This document shows, in pieces, positions 1 to 14,270 of a stretch of DNA of 64,000 bases. The notes beneath the pieces are model-generated. The model saw only the letters and a program-made list of their open reading frames with translations, made no database searches and was not told the origin of the DNA. Location of the stretch: contig VXAI01000049.1 in NCBI GenBank assembly GCA_013399305.1, forward strand, positions 1,113,835 through 1,177,834, given 5' to 3'. Within the stretch, counting starts at the first letter, position 1. Each line of letters begins with the position of its first letter. The position numbers were made by a program, and so were the translations under genes. The stretch is from Rostratula benghalensis (Eukaryota; Chordata; Aves; Charadriiformes; Rostratulidae).

Positions 1-1380
1 AAGCCTCTGCTGCAGGCCCACAACAGGAGATGGGGGTGTGCAAATGGGCACAAACCCTTTTCCCACAACAAGAGATTGTGGGCACTTGGCCTGTGTCCCC
101 AAAGGTGGGAGCAATCTGGACTGCATTTTCAGCTTCTTAGAGGTCTCAGTCTTACATGAATAATATCTCCCTGTCATTATACAATGAGGAAACTGTCCTC
201 AGCCACAAGACCTGCTTTTTGCTGCTCTGTTGACGACCCGCTCTGTTGTGATTGCCAGCCTTAGGCTGTTCATGTGTAGCTGTAATACTGCTCATATATC
301 AACAGTTATATTGTTACAGGCTTAAAAATGAGAAGAACATTACACCTGATTGTTTATAAGATCCATATTCACACCAAGCTAGTGTTATCTCAGTCCTTGA
401 TGAGGGAAGAACTGTCAGAGTGATTTGTCCTAGAGACACCAATGTATCAGAAATAATCAAGCTGAAGAACTCCTATTAAGACACTAAGACTCTGCCTGGA
501 CTGTAGGGCAGGAAAGGTTTGCTCTGCTTCTCCAACTGTCTGGGGTGGGGAACTAGATAAAAACTCCCCCTTTCTGCCCCTCTTGCCTGTTACATTCCCA
601 CTGGAAACCCTGAGTGGGAAAACTAGGGTTTATCTCAGCTGAGTGTGGAGTCAGGACATCGCCCAAGCCTTGGGTCACATCCCAGGTCCCCATGGTGTGA
701 TATTCTAAATGGCAGTGAGAATGTCTGCTGGGGAGGGAAAGGGGTGGTGGAGCAGGGTGGTGCTGGCATGGGAATCTCCTCTCCAAACTCAGTCCTAAGG
801 CTGATTTGAAGGCTGAGTTGGTGATGCCTTAGAAATAGTCCAGGGTTTTGATTAAAATGCTGACAAATCCTTTAACTTCAGCTAGGGGAGTGGGGCTGCT
901 GTAATACAGAGATCCTGTAAATTAGAGATATAAAGTATGTTTAAGTAGAACCAATATATGTCTCAATATTCTATTGCTTTTAGTGCCCTTTCTGTCCTGT
1001 TAATTTTGCTTTACAGTGTGACAGTGATGAATTGATGTCTACCGTTTCCAACTGTCAGGTAGACTGTGTACACATTTATTAAGATTAATTAAAAAGTAAC
1101 AAATTGTAAAGTAATAACATTAACAACTAGTGGGAAAAGTGTAGACGTTTTGACAGTCTTTTTGAATTTCATTAAAAGATGGTAGTGACAAAAACCCAAG
1201 AGACTATTTCTACTTTACTAAAGAAATAGGTCACAGATTCAATTACAGTCACTGAAGCATGGACTCAATCTATCATGGCAAATTAAGTACGTTTTAGCAA
1301 CCTACTTTCCTTTAAAAATTTTATAGACACTTTCACTGGAAGAAGAAAGACTATAGAAAAAGAAATTGCAAACTGAAGGC

Positions 1381-1422
1381 TCTTTTTTCCTTTTTCTTTC
1401 TTTTTTTTTTTTCTTTTCCTCT
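1381..1422. repeat. Pyrimidine-rich tract (T/C)
   Basis: About 42 bases are almost entirely T with interspersed C, including a 12-base T run. It resembles an intronic polypyrimidine stretch or low-complexity DNA. No splice acceptor with a plausible exon follows: the sequence continues into AT-rich DNA with stops in all frames. Confidence 0.8.
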
Positions 1423-4400
1423 ATTGCTACTGAGTGCTTGGCTTATTTACCATAGGTGTAAGACAGAAAAAAATCATTATGGAATGCTGAGATACATACT
1501 CATCATTTCTCTTCCCATTTTTCGTCTTTAATTAATGATACATCGTTTGTTCTGTGACTAGGAAGCATAGCTCAGATTGAATCCACAGTGCATCCGTTAG
1601 AGCCTTTGTTCTTCTCATTTGAAATCAAAGGACCCATTTATGTAGAAAAAATTCACTGCAGAACCTTTATGCAATTTTGCCACAGATCCGTAGTGCCGAG
1701 CTGCAAGTGTGTTGTACTCCCAGTTCCAAATAAATAAATAAATGAAGACACATACAGCCTGTGGATATGGTTTAGCTGAGTGCAAATATTGGAATGATGA
1801 AACACTCTTTTGCCCATAGCAGAATTGATTTCGTGTTGACAACTGGAATTTATAAAGATCCTCTTTCAAGAGAGCAGCAGTGGCCATATTTGCTGCGTTA
1901 CCACAGCTGCATCAGAACAGCAGCAAACAGAACTGATAAGAGAGATGTAATCTATTTCTCCTTGACCATAACACCCACTTTGACTTTGGGACCCCTAGGA
2001 GATTTGTGCATTTTCATATATTAGGGTATTCAGTGACCTTTAGATAGTAGGGGCATATTAGGGAATTATTGGTGTTTTTAATAGATAACATTTAATCATG
2101 CAAAGAACTCTGTCTGTCATACAAATGAATCCGGAATGATGTTGGTTAAAAGTACCACAATTCTTTCCGAGGCAACGTTGCTTAAATGTGTGCTCATCTA
2201 AAAGTACACTGGGGAGAAGGTGCTTTCCATTTCCAGATACACCTCTTTCCAACAGTGCTTTTTATTTACTGCTCAACAATTTCTGCTGGTTAAATATTCA
2301 CGGCCAGGTCCACCATTGCACTGCTTTGCTGTGACACCAGAAAAGCAAACTGCACCATGAGGGTAGCACAAAGTTAGACCTGGGAAACCAAGCTTCCATT
2401 ATACTGAATTGCACAAAAAATACAGTCCACATATGTCTCATACCTATTAATAGGTACAGTCTAGCCACACTCATAAGCTCAGGAAGGATGCTTCCAATGA
2501 CAAGCATAACTACATCAGCACAAATTGTGGAAGGTTGAAAAACACCCACCGCTCCTATTAGTCATCAAATTCTGCTGTATTGCAGGTACCTCAACAATCA
2601 TGGGAATATTAGATGACAAAAAGCAGACCTGCTTTACCCTGTCAACCTTAATATACTTATTTTCTTGTCAAAATTACATTTCCCTTTCAAACCATTCCAC
2701 ATGATTTCTATATTAAGGGCACAACATTTAAGTAACTCCTTTCCTGTGTTTCCACGCACTCTCCCTACGATCCATTATCCAGAGAGGAGAAGCGATGGCG
2801 ATGCCAGCTGAAGCGATGATAAATGCTTTGCACAAGATCCAAGCCTACACAAAATTCTCCTTTGTTTGCTTATGTTCTAGACTTGGTACTCAACCCCATT
2901 TTCCAGAAAGCTTCTTAATTTCTTTTTTAAGCACCAAAAGAGTTATTTATGCATTAATACTATTCCAAATGGGTCAAAGAAGTTTAGGGTTACTCTAAAA
3001 AAAATAGAACCTTTTAGGACAAAAGGGGAAGTGGCTAAGTTCTTTATGCTTTGAAATGCATCAGTTAAAATGACTGAAGTAGAATTATGTTCATTTTAAC
3101 ATATTTCTCTAACCACATTAATAAATGCTAGAGGTACTTCCATCTAATCACTGCTGCTTATTAATTGAATAGATACTTCTTATGAAAAATGTAGTATTTC
3201 CTCCAACTTTAATATAGTGTATATTTCTGCGGCAGAGCGTTAGTAACTGTAGATGTGAGCAAGAAGGTGTAAGCAGAATTGTTTCTGCTCACTGTTACAC
3301 CAACATATTGGGGGAAGAAGTGATTGTAGTAAATCTCAAATAAGTTATATGAGTATTAGGTGGCTGAAAGACAACCAGACTTGATGTTCTAGGCAGGAGG
3401 TGTCTGCCCTATTCCGCTGGCTATGCAGGACATACGGAGGGCAGCAGAGCTGACTGAGCACTGCTCTCTTCCTCATTCTTGCTAGGGCTCTGGAGGTGTG
3501 TCCTACAACATGAAAAACAACTTGTATGATTGGAAAACATTCCCTTCTCATTGGCTTGTGTACAGGTGTTAATATGATTAAGATGGCAGCAGTACTGTCT
3601 GAACACTGATGCTGTTAAAAAGTGGTTGTTGAAAGCATTGCTTTGTGCTTGGCAGATGTGAGAGCTTAAACCCAGGTGTGTTTAAAGGTGACGTTAAGTG
3701 AGGGCACCAGCTGAAGATAGAGAAAACATAATTAAACCTTATGTCCTTGGTTGTCCATGGCTCAGAGCTTGCAACTGGTGTCATGCCTAAAATCAGTGGT
3801 TGTATATAGAGTGACCAGAACAGTACGATGCTTTTGCTGCTTGATATCATTATCTGATATTTACATTTGCACCCTGTGAAATAGGTGATGAAATGTTCTG
3901 TGGGGTGTACATTTGGGAAGCGAAGCTGCTCGTAGGACTCTCTGTGAGCAGATGTTATGCATATTCTGGGGAATGTACCAGCTTTTAATTATTACAATTA
4001 TTTAGCTTTGGTTTTCTGAAATCCAAAATGACTGCACTTGCCTAGTAAAAGCATTTCTCTCTTTGTGCTGTTCTGCAGGTGTTATCAGAGCAGTTCAGCT
4101 TAAACTTGGAACTGGCAGGAGGGTCATGATGTTGAGGTCTGACTTCAGAATTAGAGGCGATTTGGGTATTTTCCATCATGGTGTTGCTGGGAAGCCCAGG
4201 TTTTCAAGGTCTTGCTCTTTAACAGTCGATCTGATAAAGTAGGAAGGAGACAGCTTTATCAGAAGTTCCAGTAAAATAATTATTTAATACTTGTAGGCTA
4301 TCTCCTTTTATTATTGTTAAAAGGTACCTGGAGCTGGGAATAGAGGATTGTGGTGCTTCTGTTTTAAGTAGGTAAAAAATGAATAGATTCATAGATTATG

Positions 4401-6690
4401 CAGAACACCTCTAAAAATATTCTCTCTTCTAAACTGTCTTCTCTCTCTGGTTTGCATCTCATTTCAATAAGCACCTTTCACTGGAGTGTAGAAGCATCCA
4501 AAGTTTTTCAGTTGTGGTATATTAAGTTTTGTAAGTTTTAGCATGTAATTATAAAGAACATGTAAGGTTTGGAAAAACAGCCTGAGAAGAACCACAAATG
4601 TAGGCTTGACTAATAACAAATAAGGCATCCACCTGTTTAGTCACAGTTAATAGTCTTTAGACAATTTACATTCTTGTAGTGTACCTGAATCATAGGGATT
4701 GAAAGAGATCTGTCATTGTCATCACACCCCAGCTGACATCCAAACTTATTTTATATAAAATTCTTCACTGCCACCTCAGAGGAATTATTGAAAAGGTTAG
4801 AAAACAGGGAGAAAATCTAAAGCCTTCAGGAAACAAGTAGTATAGGCTGGAGCCCATGACCATGGGCAAGAAATGATTTTGTAGTATCTTACATATTAGA
4901 AAAATCTATTGACACCTCCATCTGGGTTGCAGTTTCATATTGGTACACTAGGTTAAATTGCTAACATCTAAAACACCATCTGGCAAGAGGCTCACTGAAG
5001 TTGAGACTTGTGTCAGGAGTACTTTGTTGTTTCTGTGTTCACAGTTGGAACAACGGAAGGAGAGGAATACATTTGATGCAAACCAAATCATTAGAAGGAC
5101 ATCACTTGTGTGTAATAGGTGATTGGTGCACTGAGAGGCCTGACTGAGATGTACACGAAGTGATAATGCTATTTAATGGCTGGTTAAAATACATTTTGTT
5201 GGTTTGAAACCAGGTTTGGGAAGTCACATGTGGAATAACGAGGAGGAGGGGGATCATCCTGTACAACATTCAAGGTTCTCTTTAATCCCAGATTGTAATA
5301 ATTGATAGCCAGCTTGTAGGGGAAGAAATTCCTTTCTGAATGGCACAACTCATCTGGAATGGGCACTCAAAGTCATGGCCATCACTTGGTGTGATTTCAT
5401 GGCTGTAGCTTCAAGGCCTTAGGGCATTCTGCATCGTGCTCTTATGGTAAAACAGGAGTTCATGAGAGAGAGCTATTTGCCCTTGTACATATTGCACTGG
5501 TATTTTTGGGCTGTGATCTAGCTAGCATTTTAGCTTGGTTTTGCAGAAATTGCATAGGTGCCCTGCCCCAGAAGTCTCATTTGTTTTCTTCGTTCTCATT
5601 TCTCAGTCTATATATTATTTAGGATATTAGCAGTGGGTGAGTAAATTCTGCTTGGTGAATTTTAGTACTGACAGCTTCTCCACGCAGAACCCTTGTGCAT
5701 GAAGAGAGGGAAGCGTGTGGCTTATCCCAGGGAACAGCACGAGGCTTTAGCCCAGGTACAAGTGCATAAAAAATGCAGCTTCCAGGATGGGGGGTAGATA
5801 CCTTTCACTCTCCCTACTTGAGTGAATCAGAGAGATATTCTTTCAAACATTATTCTTTTCACTTCCTGACTTCTTTTTAATGCTAGGCTTGGGAAATGCT
5901 ATTCCAAAGAGAAAACAAGGTTTAATGGATTATAGAATATAATACATACATACCCTTAATCAGTGAAACAATAAATAAAGTTTTTGTGTCACGCTGGAAT
6001 AATTGACTCATTCACTGCTTCTGGAAGTCTGAGAATGAATTAGGTTCTAATAACATCAGTTTGCTGTCTCAGCTAAGTTAGCTCTCTGAGCCATAAATAA
6101 CTACATGCTTTAGCATAAATGTATTTATTTCACAATTTATAAAGTGCACTCATCACTGGGATTCTTGGCATGTATACAAAGATAACAACAAAGTAAGAAC
6201 ATATTGACTAGTTTCAACTAAGTGAACTCTTCAACAGGTCCTCAATAAATGTATATAAATCACTACCAACATCTTCAGGCAAAGGCTTCAATAAATATAT
6301 AAGCCTTGGACATCGTCCTGAAAGTCAATGAACTGGGGAGTCTGTCAGATCACCGGGGAGAAGTTTCCAGAGTTAAAAATGCTCTAACAAAAGCTCTCTG
6401 ACTCAGCCTCGGAATTTAAATCCATCAGGTGATACTGAAACCAGTCACTTAGGTTATTCTGGTAGGACTCGATGACTGTGAGGCAGGGAGAGTGTGTGAC
6501 GAAGGAAGGAAAGGCCTTGCACAAGTCTCCGTGGGGGAGGCGACTCCGCAGTGGCTGATGCGCTGGGAACTGGACTGGTGGGAAGTTCTAAGAGGAAAAG
6601 AAGGCAGCAGTCTTGTCTGGGGCTTGGTGGGGCAAGGGAAGGCAAGAGCGAGTCGAGTCTACTTCTGAAAGGCTCAGGAAACTTTCTTGC

Positions 6691-6694
<4 letters not shown>

Positions 6695-6721
<27 letters not shown>
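6695..6721. repeat. (GT)n microsatellite
   Basis: This is an uninterrupted GT dinucleotide run of about 13 units. Its translations (alternating Val-Cys on +, Thr-His on -) create the appearance of short open frames, which are artefacts of the repeat. Length polymorphism is expected. Confidence 0.97.
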
Positions 6722-8313
6722 CTTTCTTCCTGGCAGCAAGCAGAGCTGAGCCAAGTACCGGGTAGTTTGCAGTATGTGAAATCTGGAAGTGACTTGAGAG
6801 TTTATGTAACAATTTCTCACTCAGCTTTCCTCCTGAAGAAATAGTTGGAGGTGATTTTTCACTGAAAGGTTTTCCAATGTTAGGAAGGAGATTCTTGGCA
6901 GATGATGATTTTTCTTACCCCCAGGTCCCAGGCAGAGCTCGTGTCAGTGCAGTGAAGGAGTGCTGACAGCTGGCAAGTGGTTACGGCACTTCCCACACAG
7001 GACTTTGCTCTCTGCTTCCCCACTGACCTGGGGAGCACAGGGGTCTAAGTCCTGCAGGGAATTGGTGCTACCAGCTCCTCATCCAGTACCTCTGAGGATC
7101 TGGTCTGTAGCTTCTTTTTGCCTTCTATCCCCATCCCTTTCACTACGCTATTGTGAAGGTGCAACATTCATCCTGTCAGAGTGAGAGATTATTGCTAATT
7201 TATTAGACAAAATCACTATCAACAGGCTATCCACAAACTTAGGAGGTTCTTGCAAGGAGATCATTTTTCTGTGACTTTGCAAAAACACTTGCAGTGAATT
7301 TATTTAGTAATGGAAGGTGAGAATAATACCGAGGCATGGCAAGGTTGTAAATCATCAGCACAAACCCCCCCCCAGCCGAGGCTGGTGCCATCCCACTTTG
7401 GCAGCCCTTGTCTCCAGTTGCACGCTCCAGGCCTTAGCGCCCTCTCTGAGGAGGAAGAGCCGAATGAAGTTTAAGTAGAAAGACTGTTGTGTTTGCTTCT
7501 TCTAAACTACCCGCTGCCAAAGAAGTGGCTAATCCATCTTAATTCCAATTACTTTTATTCACAAAGCATGTGGAAAACAATGGCAGCGTAGAAGTAGTCC
7601 AAGAGGCAAGGGAAAGAGGCAGTCTAAATTTGCCAACCTGTTCTGATTTCACAGATACCATTAAAGGAAAGGAATAACATATGTAATTCATGATATAAAC
7701 CCCAGGAATTTAAAACTCTCCAGAGTCCAGTTGCAGAGATTTGGGCACTTAGGCTGCTAGCAGCCTCCCAAGCTTCCACCTGACATGCTCCTACTTTCAA
7801 AGGTTCTTGTGTACATCTCTAATTATTTTCCATTGGATAATTGACACAGTTTCTGTGCCTCGCTCGTGGTCAATGGATTCTTCTAATGATAACCGGGAGA
7901 TAAGCACTGTACCATGCTTGAGAAATACCCTTAAAGCTGTGGGCTTGCCTGGTCCCTGTTAAATCTACTGATTTGGTAACTCTTCAAAACCCTCTCAAAG
8001 TACTTTTCACACGTAACATCTACAAAAAAGCCACTGGGTTATTGCTGAGGTCAGCTCAGTTTGTGGTCTATTTTATGGTACTTGTGGTAACACAGTACAT
8101 AAAGGTCTTACTGATACATTTTTGTGTGTGTGTCCAAAATATGGCCACCAAAATACAGCTAACTGATAACAGGTGAGTACACAATTCACTCTTATGACAG
8201 GCAGACTTCTGCAAAAGCTACATCTAAGTATTCCTTAGGTAATTGCCCACTTAGAGAACACCTCACAACAGAAAGAACATTCCAAAATATGCAAACTGTT
8301 CATCCAAGGAAAA

Positions 8314-9015
8314 TTATTCACCTCTGTAGGAGTCATGATAGCTTAAAGTAGGTGAGCACTTAGTATAGAGGGCAAGTCCTAAACCTGCCTGTCTCCACAG
8401 CTTGGTTTCATCAAACATAAAAGGAAGTATAAATCTTTGTTGGATTTCTTCTGCATTGAAGAGGAATGGTTGATAAATGGTTACTTTTATTTCTACCAAC
8501 ACTCTCAAGATAGGTCTACTTCCTTGCTCCCAGGATGATGTTTGTGTGTACGGGAGAGAAACATAATTAGGCTTTGAGTTCTGTACAACATAATCCGTGG
8601 TGAGTATGAATGACATGAAAGGCAGCAGAAATTGCCTGGGAGGAGGCTGTTTTTGTTTGTTTTCAAAAAAAGAGGTTGAAAAGATTCTTTCTGTGGCTGA
8701 TGCAATCTGGCTGTGTTTGCTCTGAGCTGGAGACACTTGGGCATCACAGCGAAGGCAGTGGAAGGGGTGGGGAGAGGAGAGAGTCAAGGGGTAAATTCCA
8801 CTTGCTGTAATACCTGCTTTTGATCTAAGCATTAATTGGATGTGATTTAGAAAACTGCTGGCATCACAGGGGATATTAATACTCTCATTCTCTATGCTGC
8901 CTCTCCCTGAGGGAGCTGTTATATTTCTGGCTGTGTTAAGACTTTGCTTGCCCCTTCCTTTTCCAGTGAAAAGGCATTGGATGGAAGAGAGGAAACATGG
9001 GAGACACCTTCCCAA
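8314..9015 (-). other. Long unrecognised open frame, probably not a gene
   Basis: This is the longest stop-free frame in the window, 233 codons before the stop. Taken from its upstream end the first codon is TTG (plus-strand CAA at 9013-9015), which is not a normal vertebrate start. The first in-frame ATG is at 8830-8832, giving 172 residues. The translation contains no domain, signal peptide, membrane-helix series or repeat that I recognise. It is Ser/Gln-rich in the middle and has no cysteine spacing pattern suggesting a zinc finger. It has no recognised neighbour, and no convincing promoter or poly-A signal was seen immediately around it. A frame this long is rare by chance at about 44% GC, so it is recorded. 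It could still be chance or a decayed lineage-specific sequence. Coding status is doubtful. Confidence 0.1.
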
Positions 9016-9191
9016 GTGGCATGGTAGCTCTTAGAGGTGTTTATCACACACTTGTTTCAGGCACAGCTCACACGGTGCTTATCCATGTGTCCCACCATGG
9101 TTACAGTGTGTTATGTAATGAAGTCTCTGGTTCCTCCCTCTCTTTTCCCTTTTTTACCAAATATTGGGCAACAAGTGGTGTTTTAGGTTGG

Positions 9192-9215
9192 TTTTTTTTT
9201 TTTTTTTTTTTTTTT
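9192..9215. repeat. Poly-T homopolymer (T24)
   Basis: An uninterrupted run of 24 T. It may be the remnant poly-A tail of a minus-strand retroposed RNA or simple slippage. No flanking target-site duplication was found by eye. Its length is likely to be uncertain in the assembly. Confidence 0.95.
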
Positions 9216-12200
9216 CCCCTTGTTGAGTCACCTGTTACTCACCCTTGGGCTAGAACAATTTGAATATGCTACCACCCTTTGCAGATATTAGATCTGGATA
9301 TTGCTTTTGAGTGAACTGCATAATGCCTCTCTGGAAATACAGTGTGTGGTCAGTATCTTCCTCACTCTTTGTCAGTTTGGTGGATAATATCTCCTTATGT
9401 AAGGAAGTTCTAAGAAAGTTCTGTTATATCAGTTTATACTTGGAATCAGATCTAATCACTGCAGAAATAAATTCAGTCACTTAAATCAGCAAGAGGTTCT
9501 GGCAGCTCAAATCTTATTCCTCCATCTTGTGGAAGAAGTCAGAAACGACACGAGGGATGCGAATCCAACAGCTGCCATGCTGTGTGCAGTTACCTAATAA
9601 CCCAAAACACTAAGACTTCACAGAATTTCTGCAGACAGTGACAGTAAATACCTGTTCTATTCAGAAACCTCGATTCAAAAATATTCCAACCTTTCTGTAA
9701 GAAGAACACTGAACTATGTGTGTATTTAAGTTCACCTTGAATAGGGCTTTTAATGGAAGCTAACGGGGAAATCTGGGTTTATTTCCCTCATTTGAGAACA
9801 TAATGTGGAAGTTCAAATGCCAGAAGACTGGGCTCTCCTGTATATGAGAGAGATCATTAAGTATTGCTCTCAAGCTATAAAATTAAAATGTATATTATGT
9901 GGCTCATGACATACTATTCACAATTTCCTTCTGTCAGGGTTTTGTGGCTTCAAAAGGCAGGGGCTGAGATACCATCTATTCATTGGGCTGACATGGTTTT
10001 GTTTCATAACTTACCTGTCTGTAGTTCTCCGGAGAATTTTTTTCACAACAGAGACCTCTACTGAAAGAAGGAGAGCAGCTCTGCAGAGCTGGAGTGGTTC
10101 TGTGGAGCAGATCCACTCTGACAAGACCAGTTGTTAATTAGTGGTGTCACACAGGAGTTTAACCAGCATCAGAATAATCCATTTCTTACCTCTTCTTCTC
10201 ACGGAAAGAGGGGGAAATAATCATAAAGTAGTTAAGGCTTAGTTTATTTACTGTTTTTCAAAGAAGTGGGTTATGTGTTTGATTCCTATCCACACCAAAG
10301 CCCTAATGCTTCTTCCGAAATTGGTGTGCCAATTGCTCCAGCAGGGCTGGTCCTTTTTTTAAAGACAGAATTATATACTATGTTATGTGACATAGCATAG
10401 GTAAGAGATTCTGAAACCTTTTGGTGTAGTTGTGCAGTTTTCATAGGGGAAAGAACAAGGCATCTTCCAGCCCAGGTTATGTGTAACATAAGCACAACAC
10501 TGACATCTGGTGTTTAAATCCGATTTAATCCTGGGCAAGGCTAGGTTAACAAGTTACTGAGGCTTAGAGCTGGCAGGTGTTGAGGCAGAGGTACAGAGAG
10601 GTACCTACAGAGGCAGGTTAATGCTGAAGTGGTCTTGATGACATTAGTCAAGTGTCCTTGAGGGCCTGTCCTGGCAAGGGAGCTCCTGGTATTTTGTGAG
10701 TTTGCCTTGCAAAACCTGTGCTACCTAACAAGGGGAATGAAAAGTTTGTGGTGAGATCTGAAGGTCCTCAGACTGATTCTGTTGGATGTTTGGGGTAGGG
10801 AGGTCGGGAAGAGTTATTTCCAAAAGCAAGGCTCTCAGCCAAGTAATTAAAATTCCAAATTTGTATTAAAATTTGGTGAGGATATTTTTCCAATGGAAGA
10901 TTCAGCAGAGCAGTTTTTTGTGTGTGCCAATTTATCATTTTTGCAATAATGTTTATTTAAGACTTTATAATATCCCCTTTATTGAAGTGCCAGTTTGAAA
11001 CACTCAGGTTCCTGTCTGACCCTTGTATCTTAAGTAATCTCTGTTATGTATTTGCTGTGTATTTTAAGAGCAGTAACTGGGTATGACCATCTATCATTAT
11101 CTACCTGGTGTAGGATTCCATGTTAACTGTTGTTTCAGGGAAGCCAAAACCTTTTACCTTTTTTTGCAACTATACCTAGCGCTTCGCCGATTTTTGGTTT
11201 TCTTTCTTTTTCTGCTAACCTGAAAGAGAAAATAAAACAGGGTGGAATATATAGTTAAAGAAGACGTGAGGTGGGGTCAGGCTTGCTCAGATAGCCTCAA
11301 AGAGAGTAGACAGTTTTGTACTTTAAAATATATAGATTAGTTCTCAGGTACAGATGAACTAGTCACCCTTCACCCTGTCATTTATAAGGACCCAAGAAAA
11401 AGGAGCTGATGCCATTTCCCTGGGACGTGGCTACTGGGACTGGTGCAGCTCAGAAAAGGTACAAGCCTGTTCCTAAAAAGGGTGTCACTCCAAGTCTGGA
11501 TTGAGGTTCAGTAGGTATCTGTTCGCTCTGTGATGCAAACAGACTAGGAAATACCTGAAAAGCTGCCTTTTATTTCTTGCTTTCACCAAAACCTTGTTCG
11601 ACTCCACCTAAAGGAAGCAACTAACCTCTCCTGTCTTCCCTGGCCTGTGTAGAGCGAGTGTTTCTGCAACTGGCATTGAATTACAGGGCAAGCCTCAACA
11701 GCAGAGTCTCCTGTATGCCTGAATTTAGTAACGACATTAAGCATATGCCAATGAGAGAATGGAAAAGATGTTGGAGGTGTGTGCTGGTGAGCAGCTCACC
11801 TTTGGTTATGGTACTTTTTTCTCTGTAAAGTGGCACATGCAGAACAATATCCAATGGGTCATAGGGTCATTCAGCTCATGGGAATAAGAAAACCTGGGGG
11901 TCTTTAGTCTAACACAAGCCCTTAAAAAGATTTTAATTTTCATCTTCAGTCTTATTATATCTCCTGCCACAAGCCTTTTTCTAATAACAAAGGTCTCATG
12001 GGCTCACCTCCTCCATTCCCTTCCATGGTGCACTTGATTGCACTTGATAAAAAAAAGCTAGAAAATGAGAGAAGCATTAAAGAAAATCAAGGTTCCATGA
12101 GAAAGCACTTGAAAGTCTTCGTGATTCACCTTTAAAGCTCAGAACGAAGAGGTTACTGTTATATTTCTGTAAATTAGTAATGGATGTAGAAAAGAAAGCA

Positions 12201-14270
12201 ATATATCCCTGCAATGAACTGATGAGGCAGCTCTGTGTGTGGCTGGTTCTAATATACTCTAGCTTATTTTTCTGAATCTTCATTAAGTTCATTAAGTCAG
12301 AAGTCTTTATTTCTTCTCTTACTTTCATAGTAGCCCCTAAGGTTATCGAGTTTTTAGCTTAGCTGCTCTAAATAGAGCTGGTTTCTTTCTTTTACTTGAC
12401 GCCCTCAGCTTTTGCTTTGGGTTATGAGTGGATTTACTCTTGCCTTGGAAGCTCACCTAGAAATGAATGATGCTGTTAGTTCCAAAACATCATTCTGAGA
12501 GCAAAACCAGGTGGGAGTGGTGCTACTTATAAGGAGAATAGGTAGTACCATTGTACTCCTGATCTCAAGTGAGTTCATATCCAATGTATTCCAGAGTAAT
12601 CCTACAAGACAAAACCTTTCAAAGTTCCTCAGAACACATCTTTATGGAAAAAAAGTCCTAGTTCTGATCTCTCGGGGATTAGGGGAAAGAGGAGAGGCCC
12701 TATAGGTTTCTTTTACCAAAATAGAATCATAGGGATGTGGTAAAGGATGAAAAAAGATGCTATCTCTGCAGAAGACATGCAATAAACCTATGTAAATTTG
12801 ACACACAAATTTAGATGGGTTTTTACATCTTCTGTGGTTGCCAATGGAGAGGCTAAAATCCATGCAATGAGACTTAGGAAAAGATTGAGCCTCCATATCT
12901 CCAAATGCTTTAGGTAAAAGATATTTAATGAGCAACAGGTACAAGAGAATTCACACACTAGCACCAAAATATCAAAAATGGATCGTTGGAGTTACAGAAC
13001 AACCTGTTCACTCTAAAATACCTCTTGCAGTGCAGTTGCTGAGCATGGAAACACCCTATGGCTTCAGTCTGTACAATCTGAAACAAATTAGAGCTGAAGT
13101 CTCAGCTACAAAACTCTCATAATCGTGCAAATGTAGTTACTACTTGGGGGTTAGGGAGTGAGAGTGGAAGAAAGAGAACTTGTGTAGGAAAGAATGTTTA
13201 AGTTACCAGTGTGTATTTAGTGTTTATAAAAATAGGAATTCCTCCTCAAATTGTATCAGCCATGCTATATCTGGAGCCAGAGTATAATTTTCTTTTTTTT
13301 TCCTAATCAATATCTCATTCTATTACTTCAGTAGAAGTTATAATACTTCTATAAAAAGTCTTCAGAGACATTAATCCTCTGAATTCCTGTTCACATGCCC
13401 TATCTGAATAATCTAAATCCATCCACTGGTTCCATATGGGTGCCAAGATCCCCCGGGAGAATTTCCACCTGCAGGGAGCTGCACACACCCTAATATCCAA
13501 GTCAGCAGAGAGGCTCACGCAGCAAAACCAACTGCTGGGAGATCCTTTCTTCCAGCTGGGAAGGATTCTGAATGTAGTTCACTGAGGTACTGGTATCTTT
13601 AAGCATCTGAAATCCCCTGGTGCAGCAGGATGCTTCTCTCACTTCATATGCAAATGGTATGGAAGAAGGAGAAAGGATTGCTGTTTATTTGGTTTTGTTT
13701 TTAATCTACCAGTATCATCTTCTTTGATTGCAACAAAATGTTCTGGGTTCTGAGCTGAAAACATTATAATACATAATTTTAAACACTCAAGGAAAATATT
13801 TTTCATCCCTTTTTACAGTAGGAACATAAAGTGCCATTTGAAGTAATGGATTGCAATCTCACAGTGTTATACAGATGCATTACAAAAAGCATCGCTTTCT
13901 TTGTTTCTCATCAATGTGACAAGAAAAAGGTAATAACAATAGGATTTGGCTTCTGTATAATTCAAAGGCAACAAGTACTGTCTCTCTTTTCCCATCTGTG
14001 TACTCTGGAGTTGAAAATTAGATGTTCTGGGACAAAAATGATGTCACAGGTAGTGAGAGTTCTGCAGGCAAACACGGGGTTGATGCTAAAGGATGAATCT
14101 GCATAGGAATAGCAGAAGGAGGGGGCTGAGATATTGATGACTCTGTTGTCATTATGAAAAGCAGCCTCCAGTCTACTGCCAGTCTCTGAAAAGAAACAGT
14201 TTTTGAATGCACACAGGTAAATTCCAAAATTCTCCAGATCCTTTTGTCTAGGATAGAGGACAGAGCAGTT

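Larger units (their letters stand above)
1..8313. other. Unique AT-rich noncoding sequence
   Basis: No coding exon, RNA gene or clear transposon is visible on either strand. Open frames are short and show no recognisable protein family. Simple-sequence content consists of a pyrimidine tract at 1381-1422, an (AAAT)n run at 1728-1743, the (GT)n run listed separately, and a C9 run at 7365-7373. A stretch near 4688-4760 begins like a reversed CR1 tail (aatcatagggattgaaag), but the similarity fades after about 25 bases, so it is not called. This could be intron or intergenic DNA. The sequence alone does not distinguish them. Confidence 0.7.

Noticed and set aside
4385..4410. 'attcatagattatgcag' resembling the end of an old CR1-L element
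   Set aside because: The next bases do not follow the CR1-L pattern.
4688..4760. Possible reversed CR1 terminus (aatcatagggattgaaag)
   Set aside because: Only about 25 bases resemble CR1. The following sequence does not continue the pattern well enough.
6551..6844. Plus and minus frames of 74-97 codons
   Set aside because: They run through the (GT)n microsatellite, giving Val-Cys and Thr-His repeats. They are artefacts of low-complexity sequence.
12720..12740. CR1-terminus-like word atagaatcataggg
   Set aside because: No CR1 body follows on either side. Too short to distinguish from chance.
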